Positions 1 to 4,431 are shown, numbered from the stretch's first letter. The stretch: DNA of 5,585 nucleotides from Klebsiella sp. RHBSTW-00484 (GCF_013705725.1 NZ_CP055487.1:1-5585), one strand, 5' to 3'. A program made the numbers and translations. The notes: generated from the letters alone by a model not told the origin.

Positions 1-394
1 CCAGATCCCAGTTGCCTTCTTCAGTATAGAATTTCAGGGCAAAACCTCGAATATCACGTTCTGCATCGGCCGCGCCACGTTCACCCGCCACCGTTGAGAA
101 ACGCGCAAACATTTCGGTTTTTTTGCCGACTTCAGAGAAAATTTTAGCGCGAGTATATTGGGTAATATCATTGGTCACGGTAAAGGTACCAAAAGCACCT
201 GAACCTTTAGCGTGCATACGACGCTCTGGAATCACTTCGCGGACGAAGTTTGCTAATTTTTCATTCAACCATAAATCTTGGGCAAGTAAAGGTCCACGCG
301 CACCTGCCGTCATACTGTTCTGATTATCGACCACAGGGGCACCAGCTTCAGTAGTCAGGTGGGTAACAGGACATTTTTTAGGGTCTTGACTCAT
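1..394 (-). CDS. katA: Heme catalase, N-terminal part (gene continues at base 5585 across the circular junction)
   Basis: This part encodes residues 1-131 plus the first base of codon 132 of a monofunctional heme catalase, a cytoplasmic enzyme that turns two H2O2 into water and O2. The ATG at 394-392 follows a GGGAG ribosome site with 8 nt spacing, and the start [20 protein letters not shown] is typical of small-subunit catalases. The active-site segment [14 protein letters not shown] (residues 58-71) holds the distal heme histidine His61. ARFSTVAGE (residues 97-105) supplies the conserved Ser100. The segment ends in GNWDL, and joining it to base 5585 gives VGNNTPVFF in frame, the expected catalase continuation. 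Upstream lie 123 bp of AT-rich leader and then a Xer site. From memory the sequence is closest to Acinetobacter/Moraxellaceae catalases, but no search was run. The katA symbol is by family and the exact orthologue is unproven. Confidence 0.95.
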   Translation of the reverse strand, partial: MSQDPKKCPVTHLTTEAGAPVVDNQNSMTAGARGPLLAQDLWLNEKLANFVREVIPERRMHAKGSGAFGTFTVTNDITQYTRAKIFSEVGKKTEMFARFSTVAGERGAADAERDIRGFALKFYTEEGNWDL

Positions 395-517
395 ACTATT
401 AACTCCCGTTTCTTTTAATTTAAATTTCCTGCAGAAATTTAAGATTTTCAATCCTATCTTACCCTTTACTTGCTTATTAAAATGTTAAACTAAGGATATT
501 TTTGAAAATTTCTTTTT
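395..517. other. AT-rich leader of the catalase gene
   Basis: This non-coding stretch lies between the catalase start and the first Xer site and must hold the catalase promoter if expression does not come from read-through. I could not pick a convincing -35/-10 pair; TTGAAA and TTTAAT-like hexamers occur but are badly spaced. An inverted repeat with 8-bp arms (TTAAATTT at 420-427 and AAATTTAA at 435-442) surrounds a PstI-type CTGCAG, ending 26 nt upstream of the start codon. It could be an operator or an mRNA leader hairpin. No OxyR-type spacing of ATAG/CTAT blocks was found. Confidence 0.6.
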
Positions 518-545
518 ATTTAACATAAGAGTTCTTGCCCGCACC
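518..545 (-). other. XerC/XerD recombination site 1 (dif/cer/psi type)
   Basis: Read on the minus strand this is an XerC arm GGTGCGGGCAA (545-535), a 6-bp spacer GAACTC (534-529) and an XerD arm TTATGTTAAAT (528-518). The XerD arm equals that of E. coli dif. The XerC arm differs by one base from the pSC101 psi arm as I remember it and by two from ColE1 cer. Such sites let host XerC/XerD resolve plasmid multimers. The gene-free stretch on the XerC side (546-724) is where cer and psi carry accessory sequence for PepA with ArgR or ArcA. The site also marks an abrupt change from AT-rich catalase DNA to GC-rich plasmid backbone. Confidence 0.9.
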
Positions 546-636
546 GCTTCGGGCGGGTTCAGTGCGAAAGCGGCGTCAGCCCGGCAAAACAGGCAGAAAA
601 CTCCCCGCTAAACCGCGCATTCTGCGCCAGATAGAT

Positions 637-670
637 TTCACCTGTTTGCATGGCTATGCAGACAGGTGAA
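637..670. repeat. Long inverted repeat (34 bp hairpin)
   Basis: The arms TTCACCTGT (637-645) and ACAGGTGAA (662-670) pair perfectly. After one mismatch position the inner arms TGCAT (647-651) and ATGCA (656-660) pair around a GGCT loop, so 14 of 15 positions pair. There is no T-tract on either side, so it is not a classical intrinsic terminator. It could form a cruciform, an mRNA-end hairpin for the mob operon, or a protein site in the Xer accessory region. Confidence 0.85.
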
Positions 671-677
671 TGGCACC

Positions 678-714
678 GGCTTTCGGCGGGGATCCGCGCC
701 GAAAGCCCCGTTTT
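678..714 (+). terminator. 11-bp GC-rich hairpin, possible terminator
   Basis: GGCTTTCGGCG (678-688) and CGCCGAAAGCC (697-707) are perfect inverted repeats with an 8-nt loop. On the plus strand a short T-tract (711-714) follows after CCG. On the minus strand, the direction of the mob genes that end 11 nt away, no T-tract follows. It may be a weak plus-strand terminator or a stabilising hairpin at the end of the mob mRNA. Confidence 0.45.
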
Positions 715-724
715 ATCCGGTTTG

Positions 725-2224
725 TTACAGCGAAGGGCCGTCATACGTCCGCTGGCGCTGCGATCGTTCCAGCTCCAGCGCTTTCTGGTGCTGCGCCGCC
801 CGCTGCTGCTCCCGGTGCGCCTCAATACCGTTCAGCCTTGCGACAACCGGCGCAGCTGATCGCTCAAACTCTGCACCTGCCTGCTCAAGCCCGTGACGCG
901 CTCGCTCAGCGCCGCGTTCTCCCGTTGCATAAGACCAGACATCGTCCGCCATTCCGCGAAGGCGCTCTCCCACTCGTCCAGCCTTTTCGAGTAGTCCTGC
1001 TGTAGCTGCTCTAATGCGCTCAGCAACTGTTTTTCCAGCTCCGTCATGTGCTATTTCCCCGCCAGTATCATCCAGCTCGAATCCTCTCCGAACCGTCCCG
1101 CTTCCGGGTTCACCTTCACGCAGCGGCGTCTCTGCTCGCCGCAGGTCGAGAGCTGCACGCCGCTGTTCCTCTCTGACAGCATGGCCTGTGTGCTCTTCTG
1201 CTCCCGGATGGTCGTGTAATTGTCGAGTATCTGCTGACTCTGCCACCACAGAATGGCCGCACTCGAGGCGATCAACAGCACGGACACCAGGACGATGGTC
1301 AGCCACGTCTGGCTGACCATGCGCAGCATCCCTTTCGTGCGCTGGCTCATGGCTGAGGACAGCTTCCGGTCGTGGTCGAGGATGGCGGCGCTGATTCTCT
1401 TCTCGCTTTCGCTCAGTTCCGCTCTGACAGACTTCTCGTGCTCGCTGAATGCGGCTTTCAGCATCTCGCCGGTAGTCTGCTGCTGCGCTTTCGATTTCTG
1501 CTCTAAGTCCTTCGCCAGCGTTAAAAGACTGTTCATAGATGGCTCCCTTCAGTCGGATGTTTCGCCCCCCGTCCGGGTCGGCAATGCTGATGCTGCTTTT
1601 CGTGGTGCGCACCACCTCGAAACCTGCGTTTTCCAGCGCCTCTGTGACGTCCTGCCGCGTTTTCAGCTCCCCGGATGAGGCAAGGGCAAGCAGGCCGCGC
1701 GTAATCGCCTGGGCGGCCTCCTGCTTCGCTTCCGGCAGCGCGGAAGGCATGACCAGCGCCCGCCGGTTTTCCGGCGCGTTCGGGTCGTGCAGCCCCAGCC
1801 TGCCATTAACTATGGTCTGCCAGGCATCAATGCGCGGACGGTCGGCGCGGTCGTAATACGGCTGGAGACGTCTGCCGGTCAGCAGCTCCGTGTTCGGGAT
1901 CAGGAAGTTCAGCTCCAGTCGCCCTTTATCCCGGTGCTCCACCCACAGCACGCTGTACTGGTCTTTATCGAGTCCGGGCATCAGAACCCGCTCAAAGCCC
2001 GCCATCAGCCTTTCGCGCTGCCCGGGCGGTAAATCCTTTTCGGCAAAGGACAGGACGCCGGAGGTGTACTTTTTGGCGTACGGCGAGGCGTCGATAAGCT
2101 CCCGGACTTCCTCCGGCTTACCCTGCAGAACGCTGGCGCCGTCACGCTGCCGGTCTTTCCCCAGCAGGTAATCCACCGGACCGGCGCCACCGCCGCGCCC
2201 TCTGGGATGAAATTTAACGATCAT
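725..2224 (-). CDS. mobA: MobA relaxase of the ColE1 MbeA type (MOBP5)
   Basis: This 499-residue DNA relaxase nicks oriT and stays bound to the 5' end of the strand moved into a recipient; it needs a helper conjugative plasmid. The ATG at 2224-2222 opens MIVKFHPRGRGGG, the usual ColE1-family start, and follows GGGGGCAGAGG. An open frame runs 17 codons further upstream but that extension is mobC sequence in another frame. The catalytic tyrosine is Tyr19 (GPVDYLLGK). The divergent HEN metal motif of this family is visible as His97, Glu104 and Asn106 in EHRDKGRLELN, the same numbers reported for ColE1 MbeA. The charged, Arg/Glu-rich C-terminal part (from about residue 270) is the region that shares DNA with mobB and mobD. 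The start overlaps the mobC end by 11 bp, so the two are likely translationally coupled. It appears intact. Confidence 0.95.
   Translation of the reverse strand: MIVKFHPRGRGGGAGPVDYLLGKDRQRDGASVLQGKPEEVRELIDASPYAKKYTSGVLSFAEKDLPPGQRERLMAGFERVLMPGLDKDQYSVLWVEHRDKGRLELNFLIPNTELLTGRRLQPYYDRADRPRIDAWQTIVNGRLGLHDPNAPENRRALVMPSALPEAKQEAAQAITRGLLALASSGELKTRQDVTEALENAGFEVVRTTKSSISIADPDGGRNIRLKGAIYEQSFNAGEGLRAEIESAAADYRRDAESRIQRAREVCQSGTERKREENQRRHPRPRPEAVLSHEPAHERDAAHGQPDVADHRPGVRAVDRLECGHSVVAESADTRQLHDHPGAEEHTGHAVREEQRRAALDLRRAETPLREGEPGSGTVRRGFELDDTGGEIAHDGAGKTVAERIRAATAGLLEKAGRVGERLRGMADDVWSYATGERGAERARHGLEQAGAEFERSAAPVVARLNGIEAHREQQRAAQHQKALELERSQRQRTYDGPSL
832..1047 (-). CDS. mobD: MobD (MbeD-like) small coiled-coil protein
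   Basis: This 71-residue protein starts MTELEKQLLSALEQLQQDY and is almost entirely amphipathic helix with regular Leu spacing (SERVTGLSRQVQSLSDQLRR), so a coiled coil is expected. It lies wholly inside mobA in another frame, as mbeD does in ColE1. MbeD has been linked to mobilization and entry exclusion, and its exact role is less settled than that of the relaxase. The ATG at 1047-1045 follows the mobB stop by three bases and sits in the same frame as mobB. GGGGAAATAG at the end of mobB serves as its ribosome site, so translation is probably coupled. Confidence 0.88.
   Translation of the reverse strand: MTELEKQLLSALEQLQQDYSKRLDEWESAFAEWRTMSGLMQRENAALSERVTGLSRQVQSLSDQLRRLSQG
1051..1536 (-). 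CDS. mobB: MobB (MbeB-like) membrane-anchored mobilization protein
   Basis: This 161-residue protein has an N-terminal helical part (MNSLLTLAKDLEQKSKAQQQ and on to about residue 70), one hydrophobic segment at about 78-98 (TWLTIVLVSVLLIASSAAI) and a C-terminal domain with Cys132 and Cys139. In ColE1, MbeB helps transfer and is thought to bring the relaxosome to the membrane or stabilise the relaxase-DNA complex; its mechanism is not fully known. The ATG at 1536-1534 is preceded by GGGAG with suitable spacing. The whole gene is nested in mobA, shifted by one base. Length and ending (EDSSWMILAGK) match the family, so it looks intact. Confidence 0.92.
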   Translation of the reverse strand: MNSLLTLAKDLEQKSKAQQQTTGEMLKAAFSEHEKSVRAELSESEKRISAAILDHDRKLSSAMSQRTKGMLRMVSQTWLTIVLVSVLLIASSAAILWWQSQQILDNYTTIREQKSTQAMLSERNSGVQLSTCGEQRRRCVKVNPEAGRFGEDSSWMILAGK

Positions 2225-2558
2225 CCTCTGCCCCCTTTTCAAGCACAGCGTGCCGCAGCCGTTCGAGTCCGGCATCGATGGCCATCAGCGCGGCGACAAC
2301 CTGCACGCGGTCGTGCCCGCTGCCGCCACCGGCGTTAACCTGTCGGGCAATCTGGTTAAGGTTGTTACCCATGCCCGCAAGCTGGCGAAGCAGCGCCGGC
2401 GAGATCGAGGGAAGTTTGCCGGCGCGGGCAGGCTTCTCGTCCAGGCACGTCTGCCGCATCCAGGCTGCGAGCTGCTTACTGTCGCAGCGCTCCAGCAGAC
2501 GCCGGTGCTCATCCTCGGTAACCCACATCGTGAGCATTTTGCTGCGTTTGTCTGCCAA
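2214..2558 (-). CDS. mobC: MobC (MbeC-like) relaxosome accessory protein
   Basis: This protein of up to 114 residues binds oriT and helps the relaxase open and nick the DNA. The MobC family core is visible as LLRQLAGMGNNLNQIARQVN (about residues 57-76), followed by a helical tail ending GAEDDR. The N-terminal part (TMWVTEDEHRRLLERC) resembles a ribbon-helix-helix type DNA-binding start. I chose the TTG codon at 2558-2556 because GGAGG lies 5 nt upstream. The alternative ATG at 2537-2535 (start MLTMWVTEDE, the usual ColE1 start) has no visible ribosome site, so the length could also be 107. It is the first gene of the mobC-mobA-mobB-mobD unit and overlaps mobA by 11 bp. oriT lies just upstream. 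Confidence 0.92.
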   Translation of the reverse strand: MADKRSKMLTMWVTEDEHRRLLERCDSKQLAAWMRQTCLDEKPARAGKLPSISPALLRQLAGMGNNLNQIARQVNAGGGSGHDRVQVVAALMAIDAGLERLRHAVLEKGAEDDR

Positions 2559-2639
2559 TCCGGCCTCCTGATAACGCCGGGACGGGCGGGAAATCTTTTC
2601 CCGGTCGGCGCGGCGTTGGACAAGCCGCAGGCGCGTCAG

Positions 2640-2750
2640 TGGCTTTTAGCAGGTTTCGGGGCGCAGCCCTGAACCAGTCACGTAGCGCTAGCGGAGTGTA
2701 TACTGGCTTACTATGTTGGCACGGATGCGGAAATCAGTGAAGTGCTTCAT
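2640..2750. other. Origin of transfer (oriT) with ColE1-type nic sequence
   Basis: The stretch GTGTATACTGGCTTACTATG (2696-2715) matches the ColE1/p15A nic region as I remember it, with the conserved CTGG/CTTA at 2703-2710 and the nick expected between 2706 and 2707. The palindrome TAGCGCTA (2683-2690) and short arms CCAGT (2674-2678) and ACTGG (2702-2706) lie beside it, and TGAAG/CTTCA (2738-2749) follows. It sits just upstream of mobC, the standard place. The outer limits are approximate and the nicked strand was not established from sequence alone. Confidence 0.75.
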
Positions 2751-2890
2751 GTGGAAGGAGAAAAAAGGCGGCTCCGGCGCGTCAGCAGAATATGCGATAC
2801 AGGATATATTCCGCTTCCTCGCTCACTGACTCGCTGCGCTCGGTCGTTCGGCTGCGGCGAGCGGTGCGGGCTTACGAATGGGGCGGAAAT

Positions 2891-2954
2891 TTCCTGGAAG
2901 ATGCCAGGAAGAAACTTAACAGGGAAACGATAAGGCCGCGGCGAAGCCGTTTTT
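2891..2954. other. Hairpins at and downstream of the replication start
   Basis: Two hairpins lie at the origin: TTCCTGG (2891-2897) with CCAGGAA (2904-2910), and CGGC (2939-2942) with GCCG (2946-2949) followed by five T on the plus strand. Similar structures occur here in ColE1-type origins. The second could stop plus-strand transcription entering the origin. Their role is inferred from position only. Confidence 0.5.
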
Positions 2955-3316
2955 CCATAGGCTCCGCCCCCCTGACAAGCATCACGAAATCTGACGCTCA
3001 AATCAGTGGTGGCGAAACCCGACAGGACTTAAAGATACCAGGCGTTTCCCCCTGGTGGCTCCCTCGTGCGCTCTCCTGTTCCTGCCTTTCGGTTTACCGG
3101 TGTCATTCCGCTGTTATGGCCGCGTTTATCTCATTCCACGCCTGACACTCGGTTCCGGGAAGGCAGTTCGCTCCAAGCTGGACTGTATGCACGAACCCCC
3201 CGTTCAGTCCGACTGCTGCGCCTTTTCCGGTAACTATCAACTTGAGTCCAACCCGGAAAGACACGACAAAGCGCCACTGGCAGCAGCCACTGGTAACTGA
3301 TTTAGAGGAGTTAGTC

Positions 3317-3346
3317 TTGAAGTTATGCGCCTGTTAAGGCTAAACT
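3317..3346 (+). promoter_or_regulatory. RNAI promoter
   Basis: The -35 box TTGAAG (3317-3322) and -10 box TAAACT (3341-3346) are separated by 18 bp, the same arrangement as in ColE1 and p15A. It drives RNAI to the right, against RNAII. Confidence 0.85.
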
Positions 3347-3352
3347 GAAAGA

Positions 3353-3456
3353 ACAGATTTGGTTCCTGCGCTCCTCATAAGCCAGTTACCACGGTTCAAA
3401 GAGTTGCTGCTCTGAGAACCTTCGAAAAACCGCCTTGCTGGGCGGTTTTTTCGTTT
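3353..3456 (+). ncRNA. RNAI, antisense copy-number regulator
   Basis: This is an antisense RNA of about 104 nt that pairs with the 5' part of RNAII and blocks its folding into a primer; its loops set copy number and incompatibility. The start is placed at ACAG (3353-3356), 7 nt after the -10 box. A central hairpin (GGTTC with GAACC, inner AGAG with CTCT) has loop TTGCTG, and the third hairpin is the terminator. The first hairpin arm GGTTCCTG pairs only 6 of 8 positions with CAGTTACC. Several loop and arm bases differ from p15A as I remember it. Confidence 0.88.
3425..3451 (+). terminator. RNAI terminator
   Basis: AAAAACCGCC (3425-3434) and GGCGGTTTTT (3441-3450) form a perfect 10-bp stem with a 6-nt loop and end in six T (3446-3451). 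It is the third stem-loop of RNAI and, on the other strand, the first hairpin of RNAII. Confidence 0.93.
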
Positions 3457-3466
3457 ACAGAGCAAG

Positions 3467-3495
3467 AGATTACGACGCTACAGAAAGGATCTCAA
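3467..3495 (-). promoter_or_regulatory. RNAII promoter
   Basis: On the minus strand the -35 box TTGAGA (3495-3490) and -10 box TAATCT (3472-3467) are separated by 17 bp, as in ColE1-family replicons. Two GATC Dam sites (3488-3491 and 3499-3502) lie at and beside the -35 box, in an inverted repeat GGATCT/AGATCC. Confidence 0.9.
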
Positions 3496-3540
3496 GAAGA
3501 TCCTTCACCATAATGGAAATCTATCCCACCCGAGCATATA

Positions 3541-3579
3541 GGATGCATATCGTTATAAAACATCGGATATTATGCATCC
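3541..3579. repeat. Inverted repeat upstream of the TM2-protein gene
   Basis: GGATGCATA (3541-3549) and TATGCATCC (3571-3579) are perfect 9-bp inverted repeats 21 bp apart, ending 28 bp before the start codon of the membrane-protein gene. The right arm overlaps the only reasonable -10-like hexamer there (TATTAT, 3568-3573), for which no good -35 was found. An operator or an mRNA leader hairpin are both possible. Confidence 0.7.
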
Positions 3580-3607
3580 CAACTAAAAATAAGCTCGAGG
3601 ATAAAAA

Positions 3608-3910
3608 ATGAGTTCAATGGTTTACTGCCGAGGATGCGGCAAGGAAATACACGAAACAGCAAAGTCATGCCCACACTGCGGAGCCACAAACGCCTCTTCA
3701 GGTTCAGGTGAAAAAAGTAGAATCGCAGCCGCGCTATTAGCATTCTTCCTTGGTGGATTTGGCGCACATAAATTTTACTTAGGTAAAATAGGACAGGGAT
3801 TCCTGTATCTAATTTTTTGCTGGACATTCATACCCGCGATCATCGCGTTTATTGAGTTTATTATTTATCTATGCGATTCCGATGAAAAATTCGCAAGAAA
3901 ATATGGCTAA
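3608..3910 (+). CDS. Zinc-ribbon plus TM2-domain membrane protein
   Basis: This 100-residue protein has two parts. Residues 7-24 form a zinc ribbon with two CxxC pairs (Cys7, Cys10, Cys21, Cys24, in CRGCGKEI and CPHCG). After a Gly/Ser linker, residues about 37-90 form a TM2 domain: a first hydrophobic helix (RIAAALLAFFLGGFGAHKFY), the conserved LGGFGAHKFYLG turn, and a second hydrophobic stretch with an acidic DSDE near the end. It is probably an inner-membrane protein. Function is unknown; such proteins recur on small enterobacterial plasmids and chromosomes. The ATG at 3608 follows GAGG with 7-nt spacing. It stands alone, divergent from RNAII, with its own terminator. By the Xer model it belongs to the original plasmid backbone and not to the catalase cassette. 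Confidence 0.9.
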   Translation: MSSMVYCRGCGKEIHETAKSCPHCGATNASSGSGEKSRIAAALLAFFLGGFGAHKFYLGKIGQGFLYLIFCWTFIPAIIAFIEFIIYLCDSDEKFARKYG

Positions 3911-3918
3911 CTCATAGC

Positions 3919-3943
3919 AAAAAAGCCCTGCGGGGCTTTTTTT
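3919..3943 (+). terminator. Terminator of the TM2-protein gene
   Basis: AAGCCC (3923-3928) and GGGCTT (3933-3938) pair around a TGCG loop, extended by A-tract/T-tract pairing and ending in seven T. It begins 9 nt after the stop codon. Confidence 0.92.
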
Positions 3944-3962
3944 GTACCAGTCTGTGAGGCAG

Positions 3963-3990
3963 ATTTACCATAACATCCGTTATCCGAAAT
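3963..3990 (-). other. XerC/XerD recombination site 2 (pdif/cer-like hybrid)
   Basis: On the minus strand this reads XerC arm ATTTCGGATAA (3990-3980), 6-bp spacer CGGATG (3979-3974) and XerD arm TTATGGTAAAT (3973-3963). The XerD arm equals the ColE1 cer XerD arm as I remember it. The XerC arm is of the ATTTCG..ATAA form known from Acinetobacter plasmid pdif sites. It has the same orientation as the site at 518-545, so the two are direct repeats around the catalase segment. It lies 20 bp after the TM2-gene terminator, and no long accessory region with hairpins is visible beside it. Confidence 0.85.
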
Positions 3991-4052
3991 CTTCTTTCAT
4001 AAGTTATATAAAATTATATACTTAACTATTTCACATCATCCAAAAATTCACC

Positions 4053-4087
4053 AAAACGCCGACATCGACACATCTCGGCGTTTTTTT
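4053..4087 (+). terminator. Intrinsic terminator, possibly bidirectional
   Basis: CGCCGA (4057-4062) and TCGGCG (4075-4080) pair around a 12-nt loop, with AAAA before and seven T after. Plus-strand use is best supported. On the minus strand four T follow, so it could also end the putative small gene at 4283-4146. Confidence 0.8.
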
Positions 4088-4145
4088 AAGCGCTTTTGTC
4101 ATATTCCGCCAATAACCGGTTAAAAAATGATCAAAATTATATCTT

Positions 4146-4283
4146 TTACTGACTTCTTAAGCCTTCCATTTTCGAATTTATCCCCATTTTCTGCGGACAA
4201 ATATCGGGATAATTTTTTGGGTCGTTCACTGTACGTTCTGGCTTACAGCCATGCAGGAAATTTTCCAATAGGCAGATGATCAT
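4146..4283 (-). CDS. Possible small gene, 45 residues, unrecognised
   Basis: This ORF starts ATG at 4283-4281 with AGGA 5 nt upstream and encodes a short Cys- and Lys-containing protein starting MIICLLENFLHGCKPERT and ending MEGLRSQ. I do not recognise it and see no clear membrane segment or motif; three cysteines (4, 13, 29) are noted. In its favour it has a promoter-like pair upstream (4366-4339) and a terminator downstream (4087-4053), so it would be a self-contained unit. Against it are its size and a competing plus-strand frame through the same DNA (ATG 4127, stop TGA 4277-4279, 50 codons, which would continue in frame to 4339 if the TGA were read through). The region could equally be a gene remnant or an RNA gene. 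Confidence 0.25.
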   Translation of the reverse strand: MIICLLENFLHGCKPERTVNDPKNYPDICPQKMGINSKMEGLRSQ

Positions 4284-4338
4284 CGATTTCCTATTATGGA
4301 CTCATCAAGAACAGGATGTTCGAAGACCTAAAACAATA

Positions 4339-4366
4339 ATCATAAGTCAAACACCAGGATCGTGAA
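4339..4366 (-). promoter_or_regulatory. Promoter-like pair before the 45-codon ORF
   Basis: On the minus strand TTCACG (4366-4361, 4 of 6 to consensus) and TATGAT (4344-4339, 5 of 6) are spaced by 16 bp. It points to the small ORF starting 56 nt downstream. AT-rich DNA gives such matches by chance, so this is tentative. Confidence 0.3.
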
Positions 4367-4400
4367 GCTAGACAGGAGTCATGCTTAAGCACCAAATACG

Positions 4401-4431
4401 AAAAACCCCGACATCCTGTCGGGTTTTTTTT
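4401..4431 (-). terminator. Catalase terminator, bidirectional
   Basis: CCCGACA (4407-4413) and TGTCGGG (4417-4423) form a 7-bp stem with a 3-nt loop. T-tracts lie on both sides: eight T on the plus strand (4424-4431) and five on the minus strand. It begins about 27 nt after the catalase stop codon and would end the catalase mRNA. Confidence 0.9.

Larger units (their letters stand above)
546..724. other. Gene-free hairpin-rich stretch, probable accessory sequence of the Xer site
   Basis: These 179 bp separate the XerC arm from the mobA stop codon. No reading frame here is convincing. Length and side match the roughly 160-180 bp accessory regions of psi and cer. It contains two strong inverted repeats (637-670 and 678-707). 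I saw no clear ArgR box, so which architectural proteins bind, if any, is unknown. Confidence 0.5.
2950..3459 (-). ncRNA. RNAII, primer of p15A/ColE1-type replication, and origin near 2950-2954
   Basis: RNAII forms a persistent hybrid with the template, is cut by RNase H, and primes leading-strand synthesis by DNA polymerase I. The transcript should start near 3459 and run leftwards. The run of A on the minus strand at 2954-2950 lies 506-510 nt downstream, matching the 508-nt distance I remember for p15A. The G-run that holds the hybrid (complement of 2967-2972) and the upstream G-rich loop (complement of 3196-3201) are both present. The sequence agrees over long stretches with p15A. No rop gene is present, so copy control probably depends on RNAI alone. 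The ends are estimated. Confidence 0.88.

Noticed and set aside
480..490. AAATGTTAAAC, a 9-of-11 match to a psi-type XerD arm in the catalase leader
   Set aside because: The expected XerC arm position (463-473) shows no match, and the stretch is AT-rich enough to give this by chance.
395..517. OxyR operator before the catalase
   Set aside because: GATAG occurs once, but the spaced ATAG/CTAT blocks of an OxyR site are absent.
546..724. ArgR box in the Xer accessory region
   Set aside because: No match to the paired TGAAT/ATTCA pattern was found.
559..825. 88-codon minus-strand frame between the Xer site and the mob genes
   Set aside because: It runs through the mobA end and the hairpin region, and the product has no recognisable feature.
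2742..3300. Several open frames of 63-117 codons across the origin
   Set aside because: They lie in conserved RNAII/oriV DNA and resemble no protein.
2559..3607. rop/rom gene or a protein-based replication initiator
   Set aside because: No frame resembling Rop or a Rep protein exists anywhere in the window; replication is RNA-primed.
3570..3827. 85-codon minus-strand frame opposite the TM2-protein gene
   Set aside because: It is antisense to a gene with clear zinc-ribbon and TM2 motifs and has no family features of its own.
4127..4279. 50-codon plus-strand ORF beginning MIKIISFTDF
   Set aside because: No ribosome site, an in-frame stop two codons upstream of the ATG, and unrecognised sequence. 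Kept only as an alternative in the small-unit finding.
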